Shown: positions 8,008 through 17,421 of the stretch, one piece after another
How positions within the stretch are numbered: the stretch's first letter is position 1
Layout: each line of letters opens with the position of its first letter
Assembly: GCA_041163745.1 (NCBI GenBank)
Contig: JBEAQU010000058.1
Location: forward strand, 12,354 to 76,353
Origin: UBA6168 sp041163745
Lineage (GTDB): Bacteria; Bacteroidota; Bacteroidia; Chitinophagales; Saprospiraceae
Length of the DNA stretch: 64,000 nucleotides
Reading direction: 5' to 3'
Notes under the pieces: model-generated
The model's database searches: none
Told to the model about the DNA's origin: nothing
The model's input: the letters and a program-made list of their open reading frames with translations, nothing else
Position numbers and translations under genes: made by a program

Positions 8008-10296
8008 ATGTACCAGTTTTACGGAATCAGGCATCATGGTCCGGGATCGGCCCGGGCCTTGCGCAAGGTGTTGGAACGGGATCCGCCGGATTGTCTGTTG
8101 GTCGAGTTACCGGCGGATGCGGCCCCATTGCTACCATATATGGGCAGGGTGGATGGTGCGGGCATGCTGGAGCCGCCGGTGGCCATGCTGTTGTATGAGG
8201 AGAAGAATCCCGGCACAGCCGCTTTGCTGCCATTCACGCGTTTTTCGCCGGAATGGAACGCCATCCGTTTTGCCCAGGAACGCCAGATTCCGGTTCGGTG
8301 CATGGATTTGCCGATGGCATTGCATTTTTCGTTTCAGGAGCAGGAGCGGGTTCGGCGGGCGGCGTCCTTGTTCGCCGAGCCGGAAGGGAAGGCGGCGTCC
8401 GAGGCGGAATCCCTCCGGCGGGATCCGATCGGTCGGTTGGCGGAACTGGCCGGATACACCGATGCGGAGCGTTGGTGGGAGGTTACGTTCGAACATCCCG
8501 ACCCGGAAGGGGACGTGTTTCCGGTCGTAGCGGAGATGATGACCGTCCTGCGGGAAGGAGTGGAAGATACGGTGGAGACCCAATTGCGGGAAGCTCACAT
8601 GCGGCAGGTCATGCGGCAGGCCGCCAAGGAGGGGTTCCGTCGGATGGCGGTTGTCAGTGGTGCGTGGCATGTGCCGGCGCTGGCTGCCTGTCAGGCGGTC
8701 AAGGCCGGCCAGGACCGAGCCTTGCTACGGGGCATACGCAAGGTGCGGGTCGTCGCCACATGGATTCCGTGGAGTTACGACCGGATGACATTTCGGAGCG
8801 GCTTGCGTTCCGGCGTGCATGCACCGGCCTGGTACGAGATGTTGTTCGACCACCGGGAAAATGCCACGGCACATTGGATGGTAGGGGCGGCGAGGCGGCT
8901 CCGGGAGGAGGATTTGGAATCCTCCCCTGCGAATGTCATGGATGCTGTACGGTTGGCCCGGACATTGGCCGCCCTGCGTGGCCGGCAGGTGCCGGGTGCG
9001 GAGGAATTGCAGGAGGCGGCCGTCTCCGTATTGTGTTCCGGCGATCCGGCCCTGTTGGAGAGGATATCGGAGTATCTGGTGGTAGGTCGGAGGGTGGGCA
9101 GGGTGCCGGACGACATTCCGTCGGTGCCGTTGCAACAGGATGTCGTGCAGCAGGTCCGTTCGGCCCGTTTGACAACCTATTGGGAGCGGACCACCGAGGA
9201 ATGGTTGGGAGCGACCGCTGCCAATCCGCAGGGGGGAATAGACCTGCGGGAACCGGCGGGGAAGTTGAAGAGCAGATTGCTGCACCGGTTGTTGCTCATC
9301 GGGATACCCTGGGGCCAGCCGGTTGAGACGGAGCGTCATGTGTCCGCAGGGACGTTCCGGGAGTGTTGGAAGCTACGGTGGTCGGCCGACTTCACGTTCC
9401 TGTTGATAGAGAAGAGCGGTTGGGGAAATACCTTGGAGGAAGCGGCGGGCTACAAGTTGCGCAAGGACTGTTCGGTTGCCGGAAACCTGCCGGATCTGTC
9501 GCGTTTGCTGGACCGGGCATTGAAAGCCGAGATGGTGTCGGTTTATCCGGTGTTGCTGGAACGCCTGGGCAGCATGGCGGCGGTGGCGACGGACACGTTT
9601 CAACTGACGGATGCGTTGCCGACCCTGGTGGATATTTTGTTGTACGGTGATGTGCGGGAGACGCCCGAGGCGCCGGTCGCCGGACTGGTCGACCACCTGG
9701 TGGCACGGATATGCATCGGATTGGCCGGTGCGGTCATCCACCTGGACGAGGAAGCCTCCCGGGCGGCTGCCGAAAAGATCCGGGCTGTACAGGTGGCATT
9801 GGCGCTGTTGCGAAAGGAATCGCATATGTCGGCGTGGTTCTCCGCTTTGCAGCGTCTGTCGGAACATAAGGCCCTGCACCCCCTGTTGGAGGGCGTATGT
9901 GTCAGGATGCTGTTCGACCAGGGTGTTATTCCGGTATCACGGATGGCGGAACACATGGCGTTCGCTCTGTCCGTTGGCCGCCCTGTCCAGGCTTCGGCGA
10001 GTTGGCTGGAAGGATTCCTGTCGGGCAGCGGCCTGTTGCTGATTCATCATGCCGGCTTATGGGGCATTTTGGACGGATGGGTGAAGACGCTTGGCGGGGC
10101 GGAATTCTTGCAGCTGCTGCCGGTTCTTCGCCGGACCTTCTCCCGGTTTTCCGCGGCGGAACGGGCCCGGATGCTGGCGATTGCGCGCCAGGTTCCCCAG
10201 GCCGCCCTGCTGCCGGCGGCCTCGGGTGCGGCGGCACTTGACATCCGCCGGGCCGAGAAAGCCGTACCCGTGCTGGTCCGGCTGTTGGGAGCATAG
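8008..10296 (+). CDS. DUF5682 family protein
   Basis: A 762-residue protein with no signal peptide or membrane segment. The N-terminus has the family's signature GIRHHGPGSARAL (residues 6-18), then a block reading LLVELPADAAPLL. This part resembles the TraB/EreA/ChaN-like fold, which uses conserved histidine and acidic residues; that fold assignment is my inference. The remainder is alpha-helical and leucine-rich. From memory, DUF5682 genes usually sit in a cassette with a MoxR-type AAA ATPase, a SWIM zinc-finger protein, a DUF5691 protein and a VWA (CoxE-like) protein. None is present here: neighbours are pnuC and the PBP1A gene. Function is unknown. The start ATG at 8008 fits the family N-terminus. 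Confidence 0.75.
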   Translation: MYQFYGIRHHGPGSARALRKVLERDPPDCLLVELPADAAPLLPYMGRVDGAGMLEPPVAMLLYEEKNPGTAALLPFTRFSPEWNAIRFAQERQIPVRCMDLPMALHFSFQEQERVRRAASLFAEPEGKAASEAESLRRDPIGRLAELAGYTDAERWWEVTFEHPDPEGDVFPVVAEMMTVLREGVEDTVETQLREAHMRQVMRQAAKEGFRRMAVVSGAWHVPALAACQAVKAGQDRALLRGIRKVRVVATWIPWSYDRMTFRSGLRSGVHAPAWYEMLFDHRENATAHWMVGAARRLREEDLESSPANVMDAVRLARTLAALRGRQVPGAEELQEAAVSVLCSGDPALLERISEYLVVGRRVGRVPDDIPSVPLQQDVVQQVRSARLTTYWERTTEEWLGATAANPQGGIDLREPAGKLKSRLLHRLLLIGIPWGQPVETERHVSAGTFRECWKLRWSADFTFLLIEKSGWGNTLEEAAGYKLRKDCSVAGNLPDLSRLLDRALKAEMVSVYPVLLERLGSMAAVATDTFQLTDALPTLVDILLYGDVRETPEAPVAGLVDHLVARICIGLAGAVIHLDEEASRAAAEKIRAVQVALALLRKESHMSAWFSALQRLSEHKALHPLLEGVCVRMLFDQGVIPVSRMAEHMAFALSVGRPVQASASWLEGFLSGSGLLLIHHAGLWGILDGWVKTLGGAEFLQLLPVLRRTFSRFSAAERARMLAIARQVPQAALLPAASGAAALDIRRAEKAVPVLVRLLGA

Positions 10297-10353
10297 GGCA
10301 AGGACAGGTGCTTGCCGCCGTCACAACCGTCCTGTTAATTCGAAAGAAGATCT

Positions 10354-10361
10354 TATTTTTG
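10354..10361 (+). promoter_or_regulatory. Bacteroidota-type -7 box, TATTTTTG
   Basis: Exact TAnnTTTG match in the 291-bp gap before the PBP1A gene (start 10588), implying a leader of about 220 nt. The -33 position is only a weak match. Confidence 0.45.
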
Positions 10362-10587
10362 CAGGGGGCTGTCGACCTGGCAGGACGCATTTTGCGGAAG
10401 AGAAACGGACGACGGGTATCCGCTGGTCGTCCGTCCGGTCGTAAAAGCAGGGGCATGCGTGAGCCGCGCGCCGAAGGATTGCCGGCGGTTCCGCGGCCGA
10501 CGTCCCGGGAGGTGACCGACCTACCCGGAGGACGGGGCAGACAACCGGAGACGCGGGCTACATCAGCCACCTTTAATCTACAGACAC

Positions 10588-13191
10588 ATGGCCAAACGAC
10601 AAGCCCGCAGGCAGGCAACCACGAAACACCAGGCAATCATCATCGGTTGGATGTGGAAGGCCTTATGGACCGGGTTGGCGGGGATTGTGCTGGTATTTGC
10701 GGTGCTCTCCCTCGGCGACCTTCCCGACACCGAGGAATTGGAGAACCCGAAGAGCGAATTGGCCTCCGAGGTGCTTTTCTCGGACGGCACCGTCATGGGC
10801 CGTTATTTCATTGAGAACCGGGTGCCGGTGGATTTCGACGAATTGTCTCCCTACGTCGAACAAGCCCTGGTCGCCACGGAGGACGTCCGGTATTACGAGC
10901 ACAGCGGGATAGACTTCAGGGGCTTGGGGCGTGTGTTCTTCAAGACCCTTCTGCTGGGTGACAAGAGTTCCGGGGGGGCCAGCACCATCACCCAGCAGCT
11001 TGCCAAGCTCCTGTTCACCGTAAAGCCGGCCTCCGGACCGGAGCGTGTCATCCAGAAGCTGAAGGAGTGGATCATTGCCGTCCAGCTCGAGCGGAAGTAC
11101 ACCAAGGAGGAAATCATTGCCATGTACCTCAACAAGTTCGATTTCCTGTACGACAGCCATGGCATCAAGGCAGCATCCGAAACTTATTTTGCAAAGGACC
11201 ATTCGCAACTCCGCATAGAGGAAGCGGCCATGCTGGTCGGGATGCTCAAGAACCCATCCCTGTACAATCCCAAGCGGAAGATGCCTGTCGCCGAAAAGCG
11301 GCGGATGGTCGTCCTGGACCAAATGCGAAAGAGCAACGTGATCACCCGGGAGACGTACGATTCCCTGCGGGTGCTTCCCATCGACATTTCGAAATTCACC
11401 CGGACCAATCACACCCAGGGCCTGGGCACCTACTTCCGTACCGAGCTGGTCAAGGACCTGTTGTACGATATTCTGCCTGGGGATGAATGTCGGAAGAAAC
11501 CGGATGGGTCCCCCTACAATCCGTACAAGGACGGACTGCGCATCCACACCACCATCGACCCGGTGGTACAGCAGCATGCGGAGGCGGCCATGGCCCGGCA
11601 CATGACGGCTCTCCAGGACCGTTTCTGGCAGGTATGGAACAAACAGATGCGGATGTCGCCCTGGGATTACCAAAAGAAGGATGCGACCGAGGCGGAATTG
11701 GCCTATCGCAACCGGAAGCTACGGCAGTTGGTGCGATATTCCGAACGCTACCTTCTGATGCGTGACGCTTTGCTCAGCGAACCGATCGCCGAAATGGAGG
11801 AGCAGGCGGAGGGGCTGTTGCTCAGCGATGCGATGATGGAGAAGCTGTTGCACCCGAAATCGAAGCTGAACGACAGGGAGCGGCAGGTGATCGATTCCCC
11901 CGGATGGCCAGCCCTGGAAGAAAAGTGGAAGGAGTTCCAGTCGGCGGTGGAGAAAGAATTTCGCAAGAAAGTGAAGATGAAGGTGTTCGACTGGCATGCG
12001 CCGGGATATGAGAAGGACACGGTGATGTCTCCGATGGATTCCCTGAAATACCATCATATGTTCCTGCAGATCGGGTCGCTGGCCATAGATCCGCGCAATG
12101 GCCATGTCAAGGCATGGGTCGGAGGAATCAATTCCAAGTACTTCGCTTTCGACCATACGGGGGCCAACCGACAGGTGGGTTCCACATTCAAGCCTTTCAT
12201 CTATGCGACGGCCATTGCCCAGCAGGGTATTTCCCCCTGTACGGAAGTGACCGACATGCCGCGGACCATCTTCGCAGGCGAAGGGAACTTCCAACTACTC
12301 GAGGACTGGACCCCGCGCAATTCGACAGACAAGTACACGTATCAGACGATGAGCCTCCGCTCCGCGCTGAAGAAATCCGTCAACACCGTTTCCGTCTTTC
12401 TGATGCAGCAGCTGGGTTCCGTTCAACCGGTGTTGGAACTGTTGGAGAACATGGGCATAGGAAAGGACAAGATCCCGCCCCAGCCCGCGATTTGCCTGGG
12501 AGCGGCGGATATGACCGTCATGGACATGACCGGAGCCTACACCACCTTCGCCAACAACGGCTACTATAACAAGCCGGTGTACATTACCCGCATCGAAGAC
12601 AAGAACGGCCGGGTAATCTACAGCCAGGAATCACAGGAACGGCAGGCCTTGCAGGAAGAGCCGAACTTCGTGATGGTGGAGATGCTCAAATATGCGTCCG
12701 GAGGCATGGGACTGAAGAGCGAAATCGGTGGAAAGACCGGAACGACGAACGACTATGTGGACGGGTGGTTCATGGGCATCACCCCCTCCCTGGTGGTGGG
12801 AACCTGGGTCGGTGGGGAGGACCGTTGGATCCGATTCCTTTCCTTGGCCGAAGGCCAGGGAAGCCGGATGGCCAAGCCGTATTGCCAGGATTTTCTGCGG
12901 CGGTTGGAAGAGGACGAAAAATCAGGTTACGATTGGGAGGCCCGTTTCGTCAAGCCGCGTGGTGACATGAGCATCGGTCTGGATTGCAACGATTTCAATT
13001 CCCTCGGGGACGACGATGAATCCTCCGACCTGGAGGACGGATTCGGACCCGCCTTGTCCCCGCCCCAAGGGGAAGATCCCTTCGGGATGTCACGTCCCAC
13101 CCAAGACCATCCTTTCGGTGTACCTTTTCCGGCAACAGGCGATCATACGGAGCCTGCCCCCCGGTACGCCACCACGCGTCATAACGACTAA
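10588..13191 (+). CDS. Penicillin-binding protein 1A (bifunctional class A PBP)
   Basis: Polymerises lipid II and cross-links the peptides of peptidoglycan. The 867-residue protein has a short basic cytoplasmic tail and one membrane anchor at about 20-42. The GT51 glycosyltransferase domain follows, with catalytic E98 in ATEDVRYYEHSG and GGASTITQQLAK at 129-140. An insertion of charged helices lies between the domains (about 330-480). The transpeptidase domain has S532-TFK, S597-VN and K716-TGT, all three active-site motifs intact. The acidic C-terminus (from about 790) is low-complexity. A lipoprotein gene begins 3 bp after its stop, so the two are co-transcribed. Confidence 0.95.
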   Translation: MAKRQARRQATTKHQAIIIGWMWKALWTGLAGIVLVFAVLSLGDLPDTEELENPKSELASEVLFSDGTVMGRYFIENRVPVDFDELSPYVEQALVATEDVRYYEHSGIDFRGLGRVFFKTLLLGDKSSGGASTITQQLAKLLFTVKPASGPERVIQKLKEWIIAVQLERKYTKEEIIAMYLNKFDFLYDSHGIKAASETYFAKDHSQLRIEEAAMLVGMLKNPSLYNPKRKMPVAEKRRMVVLDQMRKSNVITRETYDSLRVLPIDISKFTRTNHTQGLGTYFRTELVKDLLYDILPGDECRKKPDGSPYNPYKDGLRIHTTIDPVVQQHAEAAMARHMTALQDRFWQVWNKQMRMSPWDYQKKDATEAELAYRNRKLRQLVRYSERYLLMRDALLSEPIAEMEEQAEGLLLSDAMMEKLLHPKSKLNDRERQVIDSPGWPALEEKWKEFQSAVEKEFRKKVKMKVFDWHAPGYEKDTVMSPMDSLKYHHMFLQIGSLAIDPRNGHVKAWVGGINSKYFAFDHTGANRQVGSTFKPFIYATAIAQQGISPCTEVTDMPRTIFAGEGNFQLLEDWTPRNSTDKYTYQTMSLRSALKKSVNTVSVFLMQQLGSVQPVLELLENMGIGKDKIPPQPAICLGAADMTVMDMTGAYTTFANNGYYNKPVYITRIEDKNGRVIYSQESQERQALQEEPNFVMVEMLKYASGGMGLKSEIGGKTGTTNDYVDGWFMGITPSLVVGTWVGGEDRWIRFLSLAEGQGSRMAKPYCQDFLRRLEEDEKSGYDWEARFVKPRGDMSIGLDCNDFNSLGDDDESSDLEDGFGPALSPPQGEDPFGMSRPTQDHPFGVPFPATGDHTEPAPRYATTRHND

Positions 13192-13194
13192 AGC

Positions 13195-15216
13195 ATGTAC
13201 CATATCAAGCATTTGCCGGCCTTGGTCCCGGTTGTGTTACTATCGTTCCTGACCTTCAGCTGTGTCCCCCCCTCGGAGGAGGGCCTGCTGGAGGTGGATG
13301 TCGATTTCACCAATCCGCTGGTGCAGGAATTATACACCTATCAGGACAAAGGCATGGTGGACAGCCTGCTCCGTTATTTCAAGGATAAGAACCCCACCAT
13401 GCGATACCTGGCTGTCCAGGCCTTCGCCTCCCAGCAGGATACGGCGGCGGTGGACAGCCTGGGCGTCATGTTGTACGATCCGGTGGACGAAGTCCGGGTG
13501 GCGGCGGCCTATGCTTTGGGGCAGCTTCGGCATAAGCGGGCGGTACCGCTGCTGACGGCGGCGTTCGACCGGTATGACACGACGGGAATTTCCTTTGTGT
13601 TCAACGGGGCGGTCCTGGAGGCCATCGGAAAATGCGGGTCGTCGGAGCAACTGGACAATCTCGCCGCCATTTCCACTTATCGGCAGAAAGACACCTTGTT
13701 GTTGGAGGGCCAGGCCAGGGGCATCTACCAGTTCATGTTGCGGGGGCTGGTGTCGGAAAACGGCACCAACACCATGGTGCGTTTCCTGCACGAAAGAGGA
13801 TATCCAGCCCGGGTTCGCGGGATTGCCGCCCATTACCTGATGCGGGCCAAGGGTATCGACCTGGCCATGGCGGACAGCCTGCTGCCGCCGACCCTGGCCA
13901 AGGAGGACGACCCGAACATCCGGATGGCCCTGGCATCCGCCATCGGGAAAGCGGGTACGCCCAAAGCGCTGAACGTGTTGTTGTACCAGTACAATCTGGA
14001 ACGGGACGACCGGGTGAAATGCAATATTCTGCGGGCATTCGAAAACTTTGACCATGACAAGGTAAAGCCGACCGTGCTGATGGCCATCAACGATCCCTCG
14101 CTGATGGTGGCGTCCACCGCTGCGGATTATCTGATCCGCCGGGGAGCCGAACAGGAGGCGACCATTTACTGGCAGTTGGCCAAACAACCCGGCCGGCCTT
14201 GGCAGGTCGCCCTCAAACTGTATGCGGCCGCCACCCGTTACCTGCCCTACAGCATGGAGGAACCCCGGAAGTATCTGAACTGGGAACTCAAGAAACGGTT
14301 TGAAAATGCCGTCAGTCCCTACGAAAAAGGAGAGGCACTGCGTGCCCTCGCCCATTTCGGTTGGAACTACCGCTACATCAGGGATGCCGCATATCCTTCC
14401 GACCTGGCGGTTGTCCGGACGGCCGCAGTGGAGGCTTTGGCCATGATAGCCCGGATGCCGGATTTCAGCCGGTTGTTCGGAAGCGGAAGCCAGGTGCGCC
14501 GGGAGCTGAGCGATTGTTTCCGGGATGCCATCGAAACAGGAGACCTCGGGATGGCCGCGGTCGCCGCCCAGGTCCTGCGGGAACCGCAGCTGGGCTTTCG
14601 CCAGACATTCGACAGCCTGCAGATTCTGGAGAACGCCCTGCGCAAACTGCGGCTTCCCCAGGAAATCGAAACCTATAATGAAATCAAGCAGACCCTGGAT
14701 TACTTCCAGGGTAATCCGCAGGTGCCTGTCCAACCCAAATTTTCCCATCGTATCGATTGGAAACTGGTCTCGGAGCTTCAGCCCTCCAGCCGTGTCCGTA
14801 TCCGGACGGAAAAAGGGGATGTCGTCCTGCAGCTGTTGCCAGAGGCCGCACCCGGTTCGGTCGCCAATTTTCTGGAACTGATCCGGGACCAGTACTTCGA
14901 CGGAAAAACCTTCCATCGGGTGGTGCCCAATTTCGTCGCCCAGGGGGGCTGTCCCCGCGGAGACGGCTACGGAAGCCTGAATTATTGCATCCGCACAGAG
15001 GTTCCGTACCTCCATTACGACCAGGAAGGTTGTGTAGGCATGGCTTCCGCCGGCTTGCATACGGAGGGCACCCAGTTCTTCATCACACACTCCCCGACGC
15101 CACATCTGGACGGACGGTATACGATTTTCGCCAGGGTGGTGGAGGGAATGGAGGTGGTCTACGCATTGTCCGTAGGCGACAAGATCGACGGGGTGTCGCT
15201 GGAAACACCCAAGTGA
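13195..15216 (+). CDS. Lipoprotein with HEAT-like repeats and a C-terminal cyclophilin-type prolyl isomerase domain
   Basis: A 673-residue lipoprotein: signal peptide with lipobox LTFSC (acylated Cys23). Residues about 45-520 are alpha-helical repeats of HEAT/PBS-lyase type (recurrent patterns such as DEVRVAAAYALGQL). Residues about 533-672 form a cyclophilin domain with TFHRVVPNFVAQGG, a GTQFFITHS block and HLDGRYTIFARVVEGM. It should catalyse cis/trans prolyl isomerisation in the periplasm, with the repeats acting as a client or partner scaffold (inference). It begins 3 bp after the PBP1A stop and is followed 52 bp later by gcvT. The close link to PBP1A suggests a chaperone role for envelope enzymes, not shown by the sequence itself. 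Confidence 0.85.
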   Translation: MYHIKHLPALVPVVLLSFLTFSCVPPSEEGLLEVDVDFTNPLVQELYTYQDKGMVDSLLRYFKDKNPTMRYLAVQAFASQQDTAAVDSLGVMLYDPVDEVRVAAAYALGQLRHKRAVPLLTAAFDRYDTTGISFVFNGAVLEAIGKCGSSEQLDNLAAISTYRQKDTLLLEGQARGIYQFMLRGLVSENGTNTMVRFLHERGYPARVRGIAAHYLMRAKGIDLAMADSLLPPTLAKEDDPNIRMALASAIGKAGTPKALNVLLYQYNLERDDRVKCNILRAFENFDHDKVKPTVLMAINDPSLMVASTAADYLIRRGAEQEATIYWQLAKQPGRPWQVALKLYAAATRYLPYSMEEPRKYLNWELKKRFENAVSPYEKGEALRALAHFGWNYRYIRDAAYPSDLAVVRTAAVEALAMIARMPDFSRLFGSGSQVRRELSDCFRDAIETGDLGMAAVAAQVLREPQLGFRQTFDSLQILENALRKLRLPQEIETYNEIKQTLDYFQGNPQVPVQPKFSHRIDWKLVSELQPSSRVRIRTEKGDVVLQLLPEAAPGSVANFLELIRDQYFDGKTFHRVVPNFVAQGGCPRGDGYGSLNYCIRTEVPYLHYDQEGCVGMASAGLHTEGTQFFITHSPTPHLDGRYTIFARVVEGMEVVYALSVGDKIDGVSLETPK

Positions 15217-15268
15217 ACCGGAGGAACCGCCGGTCCCGGTACCGGAAGCGTCCGCTAACCAATACAAG

Positions 15269-16375
15269 ATGAAAGACACACCATTGACAGGCAGGCACAT
15301 CGCACGGGGTGCCAAAATGGCCGGTTTCGCCGGTTACAACATGCCCATTTCCTATGAAGGAATCCGGGAGGAACATCAGGCGGTACGGCAGCGGGCCGGC
15401 ATCTTTGATGTCTCCCATATGGGGGAGTTCATCGTGCGCGGAAGGGAGGCCCTTCGCCTGGTCCAGTACCTGACAAGCAACGATGCCGCCCGCTTGTCAG
15501 TTGGTGACGCGCAGTATTCCTGCCTGCCCAATGACCGGGGCGGGATTGTGGACGACCTGCTGGTCTACCGTCTGCCGGAAGACATGTGTGCGGCGGACGA
15601 ACAAGCCTTCATGCTGGTCGTGAACGCTTCCAACATCGAGAAGGATTGGAACTGGATCCAGGAACACCATACCTTCGATGCCCGACTCATCAACATATCC
15701 GACGAAACCGGCCTGTTGGCCGTACAGGGACCCCGGGCGGTCGAGGTGCTGCAGCCCCTTACCTCCATGGACCTGGCAGGAATGAAATACTATACGTTCG
15801 GCAAAGGGACGGTCGCCGGTATCGGTAACGTGCTGGTTTCGGCCACCGGCTACACAGGGTCGGGCGGTTTCGAACTGTATGTGCAGGCGGGTCAGGTGGC
15901 GGCATTGTGGGATGCCATCCTGGCGGCCGGACAGGAGGTCGGTCTTCGGCCGGCCGGTCTTGGCGCCCGGGACACACTGCGCCTGGAAATGGGGTACGCC
16001 TTGTACGGGAACGACATAGACGACACCACTTCCCCCTTGGAGGCTGGTCTCGGATGGATTACGAAGCTGAAGAAGGGGGATTTCATCGGGGCGGATTTGC
16101 TTCGCAGGCAGCAGGCGGAAGGCGTGCAACGAAAGTTGGTCGCTTTCACCGTCGATGACCGCCGGGTTCCGCGGCACGGATATCCCATCGAGGACGCCGA
16201 CGGCCACGAAATAGGCCGGGTGACGTCTGGCACACAGTCTCCTTCCCTGGACAGGCCCATCGGGATGGGGTACGTCCGGACGGCTTTCGCCGCGGAGGGG
16301 ACATCCCTACAGGTGGTGGCCGGGAGCCGCAGGATGCCGGCGAAGGTCGTCCGCCTGCCATTTTACAAAGGATGA
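15269..16375 (+). CDS. gcvT: Glycine cleavage system aminomethyltransferase (T protein)
   Basis: Transfers the methylene group of aminomethyl-lipoyl-H protein to tetrahydrofolate, releasing ammonia, in glycine catabolism. The 368-residue length is standard. N-terminal landmarks are AGFAGYNMPISY and FDVSHMGEF (about 46-54). The folate-binding core has GYTGSGGFELYV, and the C-terminal barrel domain has RVTSGTQSPSL, all T-protein signatures. Start ATG at 15269. The P and H proteins and lipoamide dehydrogenase are not in the window; lipA, needed for the H-protein cofactor, is at 27811. It probably lies at the end of the PBP1A transcript. Confidence 0.95.
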   Translation: MKDTPLTGRHIARGAKMAGFAGYNMPISYEGIREEHQAVRQRAGIFDVSHMGEFIVRGREALRLVQYLTSNDAARLSVGDAQYSCLPNDRGGIVDDLLVYRLPEDMCAADEQAFMLVVNASNIEKDWNWIQEHHTFDARLINISDETGLLAVQGPRAVEVLQPLTSMDLAGMKYYTFGKGTVAGIGNVLVSATGYTGSGGFELYVQAGQVAALWDAILAAGQEVGLRPAGLGARDTLRLEMGYALYGNDIDDTTSPLEAGLGWITKLKKGDFIGADLLRRQQAEGVQRKLVAFTVDDRRVPRHGYPIEDADGHEIGRVTSGTQSPSLDRPIGMGYVRTAFAAEGTSLQVVAGSRRMPAKVVRLPFYKG

Positions 16376-16412
16376 GGGGCGGTCTTGTTCCCCTTGGCAA
16401 GCCTTCGTATCC

Positions 16413-17408
16413 ATGACCACCACCCTACCCGACCAGTCCAAGTCAATTTATCGGGCGTTTTGTGAAGGCGCACAGGACGTACCGATATTTCTGCAGCCTT
16501 GGTGGCTGGATGCCGATGCAGGACCGGACCGCTGGGATGTGGTGGTTTTGTTGGACAATGGCCGCCCTATCGCCGCGCTGCCCTATTGCCGGACCCGTTT
16601 GCGTTGGTTCAGGGGCATCGGCATGCCGCCTGTGGCACCCTATATGGGTTGTCACATCCGCTTCCCGGAGGCCGGCCAGAAACGCGCCTCGCGCATCGCA
16701 TGGGAGCAGCAGGCGCTAAGGGCCTTGTTCGAAGGTCTTCCCGCCCGTTCCTTCTTCTTCCAGCATTTTTTTCCCGACCATACGAACTGGACCGCCCTGT
16801 ATTGGATGGGATACCGGCAGACAACCCGCTATTCCTATGTGATCGACGATTTGTCGAATCTCGAAGCGGTTTTTGCAGGTTTTGAGAACAGGGCCCGTAC
16901 AGCCATTCGAAAGGCGGAGCGGGACCTGACCGTATCGGCGGTCCAGCACAGCGGGGTGTTGTACGAACTGCTGGACCAGACCTTCGGCAAGCAATCCCTT
17001 CCCAATCCGTATCCGGCGGACCGATTGGCGGCCGTGACCGGCCGCTGCCTGGAAAGAGATGTCGGCCGGCTGTATGTGGTTCGTGACGAAGCCGGCCGGG
17101 CGCATGCCGCCGCATTTGTCGTATGGGATCGTGGAAAGGCTTATTGGACGGTCCAGGCCGCCGACCCGGGTCGGCTTTCGGCCGGAGGGCCGGCCTTGAT
17201 GGTATGGCACGCCATCCGCGAGGCCGCCGCCGCCGGTATCGGCTCCTTCGATTTCACCGGCAGTGTCATGCCGAACGTGGAGCGGTTCCTTCGGCAGTTC
17301 GGGGGGCGTCCCGTGCCGCGGCATTACATCGCCCGGGAGGAGCACCCTTTGCTCCATTGGTTGATGCGATGGAAAGAAGCTCGGGAAAGCCGGAGGACCG
17401 GCAGGTGA
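16413..17408 (+). CDS. FemAB/GNAT-like acetyltransferase-fold protein
   Basis: A 331-residue cytoplasmic protein. The segment around 145-330 looks like the GNAT fold used by FemAB-type aminoacyltransferases: ENRARTAIRKAERDLTV is a common landmark, followed by a strand-rich region and FDFTGSVMPNVERFLRQFGG near the end, typical of GNAT proteins from polysaccharide and exosortase loci. The N-terminal half reads like the first FemAB lobe (LQPWWLDA, then APYMG). Substrate unknown; peptidoglycan or glycan modification is possible. It starts 37 bp after gcvT on the same strand. Confidence 0.65.
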   Translation: MTTTLPDQSKSIYRAFCEGAQDVPIFLQPWWLDADAGPDRWDVVVLLDNGRPIAALPYCRTRLRWFRGIGMPPVAPYMGCHIRFPEAGQKRASRIAWEQQALRALFEGLPARSFFFQHFFPDHTNWTALYWMGYRQTTRYSYVIDDLSNLEAVFAGFENRARTAIRKAERDLTVSAVQHSGVLYELLDQTFGKQSLPNPYPADRLAAVTGRCLERDVGRLYVVRDEAGRAHAAAFVVWDRGKAYWTVQAADPGRLSAGGPALMVWHAIREAAAAGIGSFDFTGSVMPNVERFLRQFGGRPVPRHYIAREEHPLLHWLMRWKEARESRRTGR

Positions 17409-17421
17409 TGTGTTTGCTTTT

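Noticed and set aside
13330..15315. A 661-codon minus-strand frame opposite the cyclophilin lipoprotein gene
   Set aside because: Antisense shadow of a high-GC gene; the plus strand has a lipobox, HEAT-like repeats and a cyclophilin domain.
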